Source: Pararobbsia alpina
GTDB taxonomy: Bacteria > Pseudomonadota > Gammaproteobacteria > Burkholderiales > Burkholderiaceae
NCBI RefSeq assembly: GCF_902859895.1
Contig: NZ_CADIKM010000006.1
Location: forward strand, 1-64,000
Direction of reading: 5' to 3'
DNA: 64,000 nt
Shown here: positions 27,531 through 35,678 of the stretch, piece after piece
Layout of the letters: each line of letters opens with the position of its first letter
Numbering within the stretch: position 1 is the stretch's first letter
Notes under the pieces: model-generated
What the model was told of the DNA's origin: nothing
The model's database searches: none
The model's input: only the letters and a program-made list of their open reading frames with translations
Program-made: the position numbers and the translations under genes

Positions 27531-28754
27531 TCAGTGCGCAGCCCATTGGATCGAACTGATATCGACCCCATCCTTGTACATTTCCCACAGCGGCGACAGT
27601 TCGCGCAGCTTCTGGATCTTGCCCTTCATCAGCTTGATAACGTACTCCACGTCCTGTTCCGTCGTGAAGCGACCGACCGTGAACCGGATCGAGCTGTGCG
27701 CGAGCTCGTCGTTACGGCCCAACGCCCGCAGCACGTAAGACGGCTCCAGCGACGCCGACGTACAGGCCGAACCCGACGACACCGCGACATCCTTGACCGC
27801 CATGATCAGCGACTCGCCTTCGACGTAGTTAAAGCTGATGTTCAGGTTGTGCGGCACACGGTGCTCCATGTCGCCGTTCACATAGGTTTCCTCGATCTGG
27901 TCGAGGCCGGCCAGCAACCTGTCACGCAGCATCCGGATCCGCTCGTTCTCAGTCGCCATCTCTTCACGTGCGATCCGGAAGGCTTCGCCCATGCCAACGA
28001 TCTGGTGCGGCGCCAGCGTGCCCGAACGCATGCCGCGCTCGTGACCGCCGCCGTGGATTTGCGCCTCGATGCGCACGCGCGGCTTGCGGCGCACGTACAG
28101 GGCGCCGATGCCCTTCGGGCCATAAGTCTTGTGTGCCGAAAACGACATCAGGTCGACCTTGAGTTTGTCAAGGTCGATCGTGACCTTGCCGGTCGCCTGC
28201 GCCGCATCGACGTGGAAAATGATGCCTTTCGCACGCGTCAACTCGCCGAGCTTCGCAATGTCCTGCACCACGCCGATCTCGTTGTTGACCATCATGACCG
28301 AAGCCAGCACGGTGTCCGGGCGCAGTGCCGCCTCGAATTTCGCGAGATCGAGCAGACCATCTTCCTGGACGTCGAGATAGGTCACTTCAAAACCTTCGCG
28401 CTCGAGTTCGCGCGTGGTGTCGAGCACCGCCTTGTGCTCGGTCTTCACCGTGACGATGTGCTTGCCCTTGCCCTTGTAGAAGTGCGCGGCACCCTTGATG
28501 GCAAGATTGTTCGATTCAGTCGCACCCGAGGTCCAGATGATCTCGCGGGGGTCGGCATTGACCAGCGCGGCGACATTTTCGCGCGCTTCTTCGACCGCGC
28601 GCTCCGCGTCCCAGCCATAGCTGTGGCTGCGCGAGGCGGGGTTGCCGAACTGCTCGCGCAAATACGGAATCATCTTGTCGACCACACGCGGATCGACCGG
28701 AGTCGTCGCGCTGTAGTCCATGTAAATGGGCAAATGGGGAAGTTCGTTGTTCAT
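27531..28754 (-). CDS. iscS: cysteine desulfurase IscS
   Basis: The 407-residue PLP enzyme has the [20 protein letters not shown] start and the [17 protein letters not shown] block with the PLP lysine. The active-site loop SGSACTSAS carries the catalytic cysteine. It turns cysteine into alanine and passes sulfur to IscU and to tRNA thiolation. The ATG at 28754 is preferred to the TTG one codon earlier; GGAG lies upstream. It follows iscR. Confidence 0.97.
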   Translation of the reverse strand: MNNELPHLPIYMDYSATTPVDPRVVDKMIPYLREQFGNPASRSHSYGWDAERAVEEARENVAALVNADPREIIWTSGATESNNLAIKGAAHFYKGKGKHIVTVKTEHKAVLDTTRELEREGFEVTYLDVQEDGLLDLAKFEAALRPDTVLASVMMVNNEIGVVQDIAKLGELTRAKGIIFHVDAAQATGKVTIDLDKLKVDLMSFSAHKTYGPKGIGALYVRRKPRVRIEAQIHGGGHERGMRSGTLAPHQIVGMGEAFRIAREEMATENERIRMLRDRLLAGLDQIEETYVNGDMEHRVPHNLNISFNYVEGESLIMAVKDVAVSSGSACTSASLEPSYVLRALGRNDELAHSSIRFTVGRFTTEQDVEYVIKLMKGKIQKLRELSPLWEMYKDGVDISSIQWAAH

Positions 28755-28811
28755 CAAAAATACTCCGAATCTACGTTCGATCTGTCGTCGAATGTGGGGG
28801 TCTATCAGTAC

Positions 28812-29351
28812 TCAGGAGCGCGCCATGTTGAAAACCGAATTGGGCCCCAACGGCACGGCATGCGTCGTATTCACGGTCTCGGGCGCCGTGCCCGTGCGCC
28901 TGTCGCGCAATACAGTCGTGGCCTGCCCTTCACGCTGCCGCTGCTGGTCGACCAGGTCCTTGAGCGAGACCGAGTCGAGGTACTCAACCATCTTCTGGTT
29001 CAGCGTTGACCAGAGTTCATGCGTCATGCAGTGACCGTGCAGATCCTTGGTGCCGTCGCAGGTACCCTTGCCGCCGCACTGCGTCGAATCGATCGGTTCG
29101 TCGACTGCGATGATGATATCGGCTACAGTCACTTCCTCAACGCGCCGCGCGAGGTTATACCCACCGCCCGGACCACGCACGCTCTCGACAATCTCGTGCC
29201 GGCGCAGCTTTCCGAACAGCTGCTCCAGATACGAGAGAGAAATCCGCTGGCGCTGGCTGATACCCGCGAGCGTCACAGGGCCATGCTCCTGGCGCAATGC
29301 AAGATCGATCATCGCCGTGACGGCAAAACGGCCTTTCGTGGTGAGTCTCAT
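28812..29351 (-). CDS. iscR: Rrf2-type repressor IscR
   Basis: A 179-residue Rrf2 regulator with an N-terminal winged helix (MRLTTKGRFAVTAMIDLAL, ISLSYLEQLFGKLR, VRGPGGGYNLAR). The cluster-binding cysteines are at 92, 98 and 108 with His107; the last spacing is longer than in E. coli. With a [2Fe-2S] cluster it represses the isc operon. An IscR-type site overlaps the promoter just upstream. Confidence 0.95.
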   Translation of the reverse strand: MRLTTKGRFAVTAMIDLALRQEHGPVTLAGISQRQRISLSYLEQLFGKLRRHEIVESVRGPGGGYNLARRVEEVTVADIIIAVDEPIDSTQCGGKGTCDGTKDLHGHCMTHELWSTLNQKMVEYLDSVSLKDLVDQQRQREGQATTVLRDRRTGTAPETVNTTHAVPLGPNSVFNMARS

Positions 29352-29385
29352 GATGGTGGGCGACCCGTAATCTCGATTTCCCTCA

Positions 29386-29417
29386 AGTATAAATACCCTA
29401 GGAATTTAGTCAACCTT
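29386..29417 (-). promoter_or_regulatory. isc operon promoter with IscR type 1 site
   Basis: On the minus strand TTGACT (29413-29408) and TATACT (29391-29386) are 16 bp apart. The 25 bp at 29417-29393 match most positions of the E. coli type 1 IscR consensus, including the YYGACT half and the RRSTAT end. The position over the -35 and spacer fits repression by holo-IscR. Confidence 0.75.
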
Positions 29418-29514
29418 TTCGGTTGTAAGCTCTACCGGCCCGGTCTAATTTTCCGACGCTCGGGCGGGTGCCGACGAGGTATCCGCGGGTATTCTCCGCC
29501 CCCATGTTGCGCCT

Positions 29515-29991
29515 TTAACTGCCGCGCTGCAGTGTACTAAGCAAGCCGGTGCAGGCTTGCTCGCAGGCCTCGAGCACGCGCTCGAAGCCATCGAGGCCGC
29601 CGAAGTAAGGATCCGGAACCACGCGCTCGGCGGGCTGCGGCGCATATTCCATCAGTAGCTGAACCTTGCTTTGGAATTCGGGCGGGCATAGTCGACGCAG
29701 CTCACGCAGATTCGCCTCGTCCATCGCAAGAATCAGGTCGAAATCCTGGAAATCGGCGGGCTCGACCTGACGTGCGCGCAGCGGCTCGAGGTCATAGCCG
29801 TGCAGTGCGGCGCATTGCCGGGCGCGTTCGTCGGGAGCTTCGCCGATGTGCCAATCACCCGTGCCGGCGGAATCGACTTCAATGACCTCGTTCAAACCGG
29901 CTTCGGCAATCTTGTGCAACATAATTGCTTCAGCGGTCGGGGAGCGGCAGATATTGCCCAAGCATACAAAAAGCACGCGGCTTCTAGTCAT
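29515..29991 (-). CDS. low-molecular-weight protein tyrosine phosphatase
   Basis: The 158-residue protein has the phosphatase P-loop CLGNICRS near the N-terminus (Cys10 nucleophile, Arg16) and the general-acid aspartate in VPDPYFGG near residue 128. It is a cytosolic phosphatase; bacterial members act on protein tyrosines or small phosphates. The start at 29991 (MTRSRVLFVC) fits the family; no clear ribosome binding site precedes it, and a longer GTG start at 30051 is possible. It lies upstream of iscR on the same strand, about 160 bp away. Confidence 0.9.
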   Translation of the reverse strand: MTRSRVLFVCLGNICRSPTAEAIMLHKIAEAGLNEVIEVDSAGTGDWHIGEAPDERARQCAALHGYDLEPLRARQVEPADFQDFDLILAMDEANLRELRRLCPPEFQSKVQLLMEYAPQPAERVVPDPYFGGLDGFERVLEACEQACTGLLSTLQRGS

Positions 29992-30051
29992 TGAATTCAA
30001 GGAGTTACGGATGCTGGTTTGAACACCATCTGTCTGGACGAGGTCGGACAC

Positions 30052-30392
30052 CCCTTGAACCGGAGCGTTGACAGCCGGGTTTTCGGCAATGAAACTTCTA
30101 TTTTACGATAGGAACGGCGTTTGGCTTCTATGCGTCCTGTTTGGGCAACCTTACGAAGGCATTAGAAAACTCGCACTTTGGACTAAAGATCCGGTGTTTC
30201 GTGCCGATCTATGGGGGGGAACACGTGCCGTGGCAAACAAAACTGAGGGGCGACGGGCGCCAACAACGTTTCGGATCGGAAATCAAGTCCGCTCCGCGGA
30301 AGACATGAATTAATTGAGCGTTCGACGATGAACCGTAAGCGCGCGAATTTAAGTAATATGGCGCGTCCCAAAATAATTATAGACAGACCCAC
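30052..30392. other. intergenic stretch with no supported gene
   Basis: This region between the phosphatase and the DUF2968 gene has lower GC than its neighbours. An open frame at 30068-30313 has no family match that I can see and no good ribosome binding site. The AT-rich patch at 30340-30385 probably holds the promoter of the DUF2968 gene. Confidence 0.45.
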
Positions 30393-31214
30393 ATGAACGA
30401 TAAGTTGACGGGAGTGCGCGTCGCGCTCATAGCGCTGACGGCTCTGTGCGCAGCAAACGGGGTAGAAGCGCAAACGGTTGCAGCCGATGGGAACAGCAAC
30501 GTCGTCGCGTCGGCCGTCCAATCCGCTTCTGCGGACGCGGCAGGCACTTCACAGGCTGTGCAGCCCGCGGATGCCCCCCTCGCAACCGTCTCATCGCAGA
30601 CGTCGCTGGCCGATGCGGGGGCAGTTGCGAATGCCGATGCAGGTGCAGTTCCAGGTGCAGTTGCGAGTCCCGATGCAAGCGCAAGTGCAGCAGATCCGGA
30701 TGCCGGCGGTACCGTCGCGGAGTTGCAGAAGTTGATCCAGACCAATGGAGTCGCGGAACTGCGGACGACCCACAATGGCAGCTATGGCGCAAGCCTGTTG
30801 TTCGACGGCAACGAAATGACGTACTACGTGGCCTTGTTCCAGCAAAAAAATATTTGGCGCGTAGTCAAGACGATGAACGATGCGCGTGCTGATGGCATCT
30901 ATGCCAGCTTTGTCTCCCGCACCGCTCAACTCGCCGACGTTGAGATCCGACGCACCAAGCTCGAGGCGCAGAAGGCCTATACAGCCAGGCTGATTGCCCT
31001 CAGCGAGAAGCGTGCGTCTTCCCTCCAGGCCGACCTCGACAACCAGCGCACACAGCAAGCCGAAGTCGTCGCGCGTCAGCAGGATGTCACGCAACAGGCG
31101 GTGGAGCTTGACAGCCAGCGTCGTGCCGAACAGGCGAAGCTCGACAAACTGCGTCGCCAGATTGAACAGATGCGCGAGCAGACCGAAAGCGGCTTGCCGC
31201 GGCGTTTGCGCTAA
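30393..31214 (+). CDS. DUF2968 family exported protein
   Basis: The 273-residue product starts with a signal peptide (VRVALIALTALCAANGVEAQ, cleavage after about residue 26). An Ala/Ser/Asp-rich low-complexity linker follows (about 30-105). The DUF2968 domain comes next, with VAELQKLIQTNGVAELRTTH, then SYGASLLFD and TYYVALFQQKNIWRV. A long coiled coil at about 180-265 (RRTKLEAQKAYTARLIALSE) ends in RLR. The function is unknown; the family is typical of Burkholderiaceae and is periplasmic by inference. A strong hairpin follows the stop. Confidence 0.8.
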   Translation: MNDKLTGVRVALIALTALCAANGVEAQTVAADGNSNVVASAVQSASADAAGTSQAVQPADAPLATVSSQTSLADAGAVANADAGAVPGAVASPDASASAADPDAGGTVAELQKLIQTNGVAELRTTHNGSYGASLLFDGNEMTYYVALFQQKNIWRVVKTMNDARADGIYASFVSRTAQLADVEIRRTKLEAQKAYTARLIALSEKRASSLQADLDNQRTQQAEVVARQQDVTQQAVELDSQRRAEQAKLDKLRRQIEQMREQTESGLPRRLR

Positions 31215-31234
31215 CACGCTGTTCGGTCGGGCCT

Positions 31235-31264
31235 AGGCCGGCATCTTCCAAGAGATGCCGGCCT
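31235..31264 (+). terminator. strong hairpin after DUF2968 gene
   Basis: Perfect 12-base arms AGGCCGGCATCT and AGATGCCGGCCT enclose six bases. No T-run follows, so it may act as a transcript-stabilising hairpin or a weak terminator. Confidence 0.6.
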
Positions 31265-31445
31265 GTCATAGTCAATACCTCAACGACTGCCATCCGGACG
31301 GGTCTGCGGACCCGCTGTCGAAAAATACCGTTACACGATTGGATGCAATGCGCATGAGCGCAGGCTGTCCAATGGGTATCTGGAACCAACGAGCACACGG
31401 TTCAATCTCGATTTCCATCGAACATCGGCCGCGCGCGTATTCGAC

Positions 31446-31820
31446 ATGAAGTCATCGATCATCGAGCGGCTCGGCCGCCGTGCCCCCCTGGGCCTGGCCT
31501 GTGCGGCAGCTATTGGGCTCAGCGGATGTGTCGCTTATCCGTATGGCGATGCCTATGTGTCCAGCGGGGCGTATGGCTACTACCCCTCAAATGTCTATTA
31601 CGGCGGTGGGTACGGCTACTACGGCCCCTACTACGGCTATTACGGCCCCTACTACGGCGGTTCGCTCTACTACGGCGGCCGCTGCTGCTACGGACGTGGC
31701 TGGTATGGACATGGGGGCTGGCGCGGACATGGGGGCTGGCATGGCGGCGGCGGAAACTGGAAATCGGGCGGGGGTGGCGGCGGCGGAGGTCACGGTGGAG
31801 GCGGCGGTGGCCGCCACTAG
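31446..31820 (+). CDS. Gly/Tyr-rich small lipoprotein
   Basis: The 124-residue protein has a signal peptide with lipobox (AAAIGLSGC, Cys at about 28). The mature part is a low-complexity chain: YGYYGPYYG repeats, then WYGHGGWRGHGGWHGG, then a poly-Gly/His tail. Such chains are usually surface-exposed and flexible. No enzymatic role is visible. Its last four bases overlap the converging oxidoreductase gene. The start at 31446 fits the signal peptide. Confidence 0.7.
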   Translation: MKSSIIERLGRRAPLGLACAAAIGLSGCVAYPYGDAYVSSGAYGYYPSNVYYGGGYGYYGPYYGYYGPYYGGSLYYGGRCCYGRGWYGHGGWRGHGGWHGGGGNWKSGGGGGGGGHGGGGGGRH

Positions 31821-32773
31821 CCCAGGGGCGGCAGGCCGAGCGCAGTGCGGCTTTGATCGATCATCGCGATCATCTGTCGGGATCTCTCGTGGCTGATCGC
31901 CGGGCTTTGCGCAGCGCCCACGCGCAGGCAGTCGCAGAAGTGCTCGGTTTCGTAGTTCAGGCCGCCCCCTACAAAGGGCTTATCGAGTTCGACGGTGCGG
32001 CCGTCGACGTAGGCGATCGTCGCGCGCTGCGGGTTCCACCACGGCGCTTCGATCGTCACGTTGCCTTGCGGCCCACAAATCAGCGCATCGCCGCGGCCAT
32101 GCAGGTCGAGCCCGCAATACCATTGCGCGATACCGTGTTCATGTGCGCTGTTCACACTCGCAAACAAGTCGATGCCACCGGCGACACGCCCGAGCGTCTG
32201 CACTTCATGGGAAGCCCCCAGCCAGTCGACCGCCAGGAACGCCTCGTAGATGCCAATCCCCAGGAGTCCCCCGCCGGCACGCTGCGGATCGAAGGCCGCG
32301 TGTTGGGGAGGCGTGTTTGCGACCCCGGCTCCCGCCCGAATATAGTTCGGCTGCCCAATCGGATCTACCGCCAAGTGCTCGCGCAAGGCCCGGTAAAGCG
32401 GGTAGAACCCCGGTTTCATTGCCTCCATGAAAAGCATGCCCGTCTCGCGCGCCACGGCGAGCACGCGATCAAGTTCAGCGAGACTCACGGCGGCAGGCTT
32501 CTCACAGAGCACGGCTTTACCTTTGCGCATCGCGGCGATGCTGTAGGCCGCGTGTGAAGGATGCGCCGTGGCGATATAAACGGCGTCGAGATCGCTTTCG
32601 ATCAAAGCTTCAAAACTGTCGCAAGCTATGCCGCCATGCTCGGCGGCGAATTCCGCAGTCGGTTCGGGACGCCGCGACCAGACATGCGTCAGTTGGACAT
32701 CATCGACATGTTTCAGTCCTTGCGCGAATCGTCGCGAAATGTAACCGACTCCCACCACGCCCCATCGAATCAC
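31817..32773 (-). CDS. Gfo/Idh/MocA family oxidoreductase
   Basis: A 318-residue NAD(P)-dependent dehydrogenase. The Rossmann motif WGVVGVGYISRRFAQGL is at the N-terminus, then AVYIATAHPSHAAYSIAAMRKGKAVLCEKP, with EKP holding the catalytic lysine, and a C-terminal GFO domain. It likely oxidises a sugar, inositol or related compound; the substrate is unknown. The GTG start at 32773 is chosen because GAGGAGA lies six bases before it. Confidence 0.88.
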   Translation of the reverse strand: MIRWGVVGVGYISRRFAQGLKHVDDVQLTHVWSRRPEPTAEFAAEHGGIACDSFEALIESDLDAVYIATAHPSHAAYSIAAMRKGKAVLCEKPAAVSLAELDRVLAVARETGMLFMEAMKPGFYPLYRALREHLAVDPIGQPNYIRAGAGVANTPPQHAAFDPQRAGGGLLGIGIYEAFLAVDWLGASHEVQTLGRVAGGIDLFASVNSAHEHGIAQWYCGLDLHGRGDALICGPQGNVTIEAPWWNPQRATIAYVDGRTVELDKPFVGGGLNYETEHFCDCLRVGAAQSPAISHERSRQMIAMIDQSRTALGLPPLG

Positions 32774-32800
32774 GAATTCTCTCCTCTCGTCCGTGCACAT

Positions 32801-32842
32801 AAAAAAAGGCCCCGCGGCTGGCATTACAGCCGGTGGGCCTTT
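32801..32842 (-). terminator. intrinsic terminator before the oxidoreductase gene
   Basis: AAAGGCCC (32805-32812) pairs with GGGCCTTT (32835-32842), with a GGCTG/CAGCC inner stem. On the minus strand a run of seven T follows. It ends transcripts from 32959-33192. The plus-strand side also has T-rich sequence, so it may work both ways. Confidence 0.75.
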
Positions 32843-32958
32843 CGCTTTTGTTCGATTGCACGGGCGGCGCGGATACCAGCGAGCGGCGCTGGTTGTTCAA
32901 ACCGGCTAACAGTCCGATCGCCGTCAATGGGACCATCGCCCCATCCGTCGTCAATTGG

Positions 32959-33192
32959 CTAATTCGGCAAGCTCAATCTGACTTTCTGACGCACTTCATA
33001 GAGTGCCGCGAGGGCCATCAAATTGGCGCGCTCTTCGTTCGCCTCGCTCTCTGAGATTCCACCGCACGCACAGCCGCCCATTACAATACCCAGACAAAAT
33101 GCATAGTTGCCAGCGAAGTCCGCCGGCGTGATATCCGTACCCTGAACCTGTTCGAGCGCTTCATCGAGCACTCGTCTAACTCGCGCATCCAT
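32959..33192 (-). CDS. small conserved-looking protein of unknown function
   Basis: This 77-residue protein (MDARVRRVLDEALEQVQGTD...) has a CLGIVMGGCACGGIS motif with three cysteines in its centre and helical flanks. I do not recognise a family. The start at 33192 is chosen because AAGGA lies seven bases upstream; the longer GTG start at 33219 is less likely. A terminator follows. Confidence 0.5.
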   Translation of the reverse strand: MDARVRRVLDEALEQVQGTDITPADFAGNYAFCLGIVMGGCACGGISESEANEERANLMALAALYEVRQKVRLSLPN

Positions 33193-33340
33193 CCTCTTAT
33201 CCTTCTTGTGCCGTGACACGTCGTCGATTGGTTCGACAACCGGTCACGACATTGCCAACACGCCCCGGCGCACATCACGGCTTGCGCGAATCGCTTCCAG
33301 GCGCTTGATGATACGCAATTATTGCGCTTTGATGATAAAA

Positions 33341-33422
33341 CTAAAGATAAAGTGTGATCTTATTCCCGACTGAATCAAGCACACGGAGAAGCGCATAGAT
33401 AGTTTGCAGGTTATTCAGTGGA
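33341..33422 (-). pseudogene. possible remnant of an Xre-type antitoxin C-terminus
   Basis: Directly after the DUF427 stop the minus strand reads PLNNLQTIYALLRVLDSVGN and then KITLYL before a stop at 33341. This resembles the last helix and strand of HigA/HipB-like HTH antitoxins. Only about 27 codons remain and no start is present. It may be a fossil or chance. Confidence 0.25.
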
Positions 33423-33818
33423 CTAGGCGACGGGTGCTTCCTCGATCGAGTCGACGCGATCAGGATAAAACGCGACATAGTCCTTGATGGCAGAGACAGC
33501 CGTATAAGGTGCTTCATAGGTCCACACCGCATTCACAGAGCGGCCACCGCCGAGTGGCAGACTGTAGTAGTTGCAATCGCCCTTGAATGGGCAATATGTC
33601 GTGTGATCGGTGCGTTCAAGCAAGGACATTTCTACATCCTTGCGCGGAATATATTGCACTGCAGGATAGGCTGCCTCACGCAGCGTCAGTGCCTCACGCG
33701 TATCCGCGATGACGCGGCCCGCGAGCGACACGACGACGCGTGCCGGATTGCGCTCAATAGTAATCGGATGATCGGGGCCCGGAACCTTGACGGGGCGGCT
33801 CGCTGATTTCGTTTCCAT
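33423..33818 (-). CDS. DUF427 domain protein
   Basis: The 131-residue product has the DUF427 pattern: RVVVSLAGRVIADTREALTLREA, PAVQYIPRKDVEMSLLERTDHTTYCPFKGDCNYYSL, and WTYEAPYTAVSAIKDYVAFYPDRV. This is a small cytosolic beta-rich family of unknown biochemical role. The start at 33818 is chosen over 33827; AAAGGA lies upstream of both. It is the last chromosomal gene before the prophage boundary. Confidence 0.85.
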   Translation of the reverse strand: METKSASRPVKVPGPDHPITIERNPARVVVSLAGRVIADTREALTLREAAYPAVQYIPRKDVEMSLLERTDHTTYCPFKGDCNYYSLPLGGGRSVNAVWTYEAPYTAVSAIKDYVAFYPDRVDSIEEAPVA

Positions 33819-34501
33819 GCTGTCCATCCTTTGCAGGGGATATATAGGGATACCGCGCCAGGATTGGCGCCGCCTCATTCACTCGCGATTGGGCAGGGAC
33901 ACGTCACGAGCAGAATCGCCATGCAAAGGATAGTCTGTTTTCTTGATGTGCGAAGTTCGTCGATCTGGTGGAACGGATATTCGGCATCATAGGCAGCTCA
34001 AGGCAGCGCTATTGCAACTACCGCGTTCCCTGCCTGAGCCGATTGACATTCTTGGCGTTCGCGGAATTCGCCAGAGGCGCCCTACTTTCCTTGTCACGAC
34101 AGGCAGCGATCCGGTCGCGACGCACTGCGCGCGGTCTGGAAACCCGGTCATATTGACAGCGTGCCAACGCAGCTAGACCGGCAACTGTTTCCGCGCCAGA
34201 CACACTGGGTGCATCGGCAGGTGGTGCGCGTTCACCGCGTCGGCGCCGAAACATTCTCGTGCCGCACGTTCGTGACGTAGGAGGCTCAACTCGTCAGGCG
34301 GCACGCCTAGGTCGGCCAGCATGGTCAGTTGATGGAACGTTTATTCAGTCTTCAACAGTGGGAATGCGCAGCTCATAAGTTACCGAAGCACCTTATTTTT
34401 CAAGCTTGTATCGTAATACTCGCTTTCTCCCTGCTCCATTGCTGAGCATCCCAAGCGTTGTCGGACAAAGCCTTCCAGCGCTCGGAGTTATTCATGGCCC
34501 C
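33819..34501. other. gene-free stretch before the prophage boundary
   Basis: About 680 bases without a credible gene. Open frames here lack ribosome binding sites and family signals. The stretch ends at the terminator and tRNA-end remnant that mark the prophage boundary. Confidence 0.5.
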
Positions 34502-34531
34502 AAAAAAAATAGCCAAGACTGAGCTTGGCTA
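34502..34531 (-). terminator. terminator of the interrupted tRNA gene
   Basis: On the minus strand, perfect eight-base arms TAGCCAAG and CTTGGCTA around six bases are followed by eight T. It sits 12 bases beyond the tRNA 3' end remnant, in the right orientation to be the native terminator of that tRNA. Confidence 0.85.
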
Positions 34532-34542
34532 ATGGACAGGCT

Positions 34543-34560
34543 TGGTGCCCGAGACCGGAA
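34543..34560 (-). repeat. prophage attachment site: tRNA 3' end (probably tRNA-Leu)
   Basis: The minus strand reads TTCCGGTCTCGGGCACCA. It can be parsed as T-loop end, T-stem CCGGT, acceptor strand CTCGGGC and ACCA tail. The acceptor would pair with GCCCGAG, as in several tRNA-Leu genes. No tRNA body lies upstream; phage genes start there instead. Tailed phages often integrate into tRNA 3' ends, so this is taken as one att site. The second copy should lie at the other prophage end, outside the window. Confidence 0.7.
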
Positions 34561-34638
34561 ACATGATCCTTTTTAAATCATCGGTCTTCCGGCCACTGGT
34601 ACACAAACGGCGTACACATTTGGATACCGGAGAATTCC

Positions 34639-35133
34639 TTGACGATTCCGCTTCACACGTTCGAGCCGACCGGCGAACCCTGCATCGACAGTGATATGTA
34701 CCTGCGCCTCGGAGGCGAAGCGAAGGTCGATTTCGCGCACTGGTTCGGCCTGCACCATTCCGTCCTTTCCTACACCGCCGAGCACATCGCCCGCGAGGCC
34801 GTTGTCTACGATGGCGTGGAGCGCGGTCCTTTCGAGAAGGGCGTCTACTTTCTACTGCATGGTGATCGCATCGCCTACGTGGGCCGCAGCCAATGCATCG
34901 CCAATAGGCTGCTTGTTCACTATATGAACAATAGGCCGTTCAATCGGTACTGGTGCTTCGGCGGCATTCCTCTGGACTGGCTCGGTCACGTCGAGGGCTA
35001 CTACATCAAGCGATTGAAGCCGTTCCTCAATTCGAAGCTCGAAATCTACTCGCCCGTTCTGGATAAGGTCGCGAAGGAATACAAGGCTTTGTGGGATTTC
35101 GAGGCGAAGGAACTGGCAGAGCAATCCGAATAA
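34639..35133 (+). CDS. GIY-YIG domain protein
   Basis: This 164-residue protein has a GIY-YIG-like core: GVYFLLHGDRIAYVGRS at about 68-84 (GVY and YVG as the paired motifs), Arg90, His94, and Glu119 in HVEGYYIKRLKPFLN. GIY-YIG domains cut DNA, as in homing enzymes and phage recombination or restriction proteins. About 65 N-terminal residues precede the domain and are not recognised. The start is a TTG at 34639 with GGAG upstream. It is the first gene inside the prophage next to the att site. Confidence 0.6.
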   Translation: MTIPLHTFEPTGEPCIDSDMYLRLGGEAKVDFAHWFGLHHSVLSYTAEHIAREAVVYDGVERGPFEKGVYFLLHGDRIAYVGRSQCIANRLLVHYMNNRPFNRYWCFGGIPLDWLGHVEGYYIKRLKPFLNSKLEIYSPVLDKVAKEYKALWDFEAKELAEQSE

Positions 35134-35168
35134 CGTATTGAACAGGCCCACCGGCCAAGGAGAGAGGG

Positions 35169-35678
35169 ATGAGTATCGCATACCGAGCAATGGTTTTCGC
35201 CCGAGAGGTCCACAAGGATCAGAAGCGAAAATACACGAATAATCCTTACTCGGATCATCTTGCGGAGGTGGCTGGGATTGTGGCGACCCTGATGCTCCAA
35301 ATGAACGTCTCTGCGCCTTCAGCGATAGCCGTGGCGTGGCTTCATGATTGCATCGAGGATCAAGGGGTGACGCCGGATTTTCTTCAGGGGGAGTTTGGCG
35401 AGACCGTAATGGATGGCGTCATGCTTCTGTCTGATCTCGAAACCGGCAACCGCGCCGAGCGCAAAGCCGCATCGCGCGCTCGCCTCGCCGCTGCCCCGGG
35501 CTGGGTCCAGACCATCAAATGCGCCGACCTGATCAGCAACACGTCGAGCATCGTCATGCATGACCCGAAGTTCGCCGTGACCTATCTCGAAGAAAAGCGG
35601 CTGCTGCTGGACGTCATGACGAGGGCCGATCCCCGGCTGATCGAGATCGCCCGCGCGCAGGCTGGAGTCGCAGCATGA
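35169..35678 (+). CDS. HD-domain protein, small alarmone hydrolase-like
   Basis: The 169-residue protein has the metal-dependent HD motif set of MESH1/SpoT hydrolases: His30 (YSDHLAEV), His59-Asp60 and Glu63-Asp64 (WLHDCIED), and Asp120 (TIKCADLISN). The SpoT family removes the 3' pyrophosphate of (p)ppGpp. In a prophage such an enzyme could lower the stringent response or another nucleotide signal. The start at 35169 has GGAGAGAGGG upstream. It overlaps the next gene by four bases (ATGA). Confidence 0.75.
   Translation: MSIAYRAMVFAREVHKDQKRKYTNNPYSDHLAEVAGIVATLMLQMNVSAPSAIAVAWLHDCIEDQGVTPDFLQGEFGETVMDGVMLLSDLETGNRAERKAASRARLAAAPGWVQTIKCADLISNTSSIVMHDPKFAVTYLEEKRLLLDVMTRADPRLIEIARAQAGVAA

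Noticed and set aside
27534-29009. Long plus-strand open frame (491 codons) opposite iscS and iscR
   Set aside because: It is antisense to two well-conserved genes and shows no domain pattern.
30068-30313. Small open frame that slightly recalls transposon TnpB proteins
   Set aside because: Only a few residues are similar and no ribosome binding site is present. I treat it as noise.
34543-34560. A complete tRNA gene at the att site
   Set aside because: Only the 3' 18 bases are present. The sequence before them cannot fold into anticodon and D arms.
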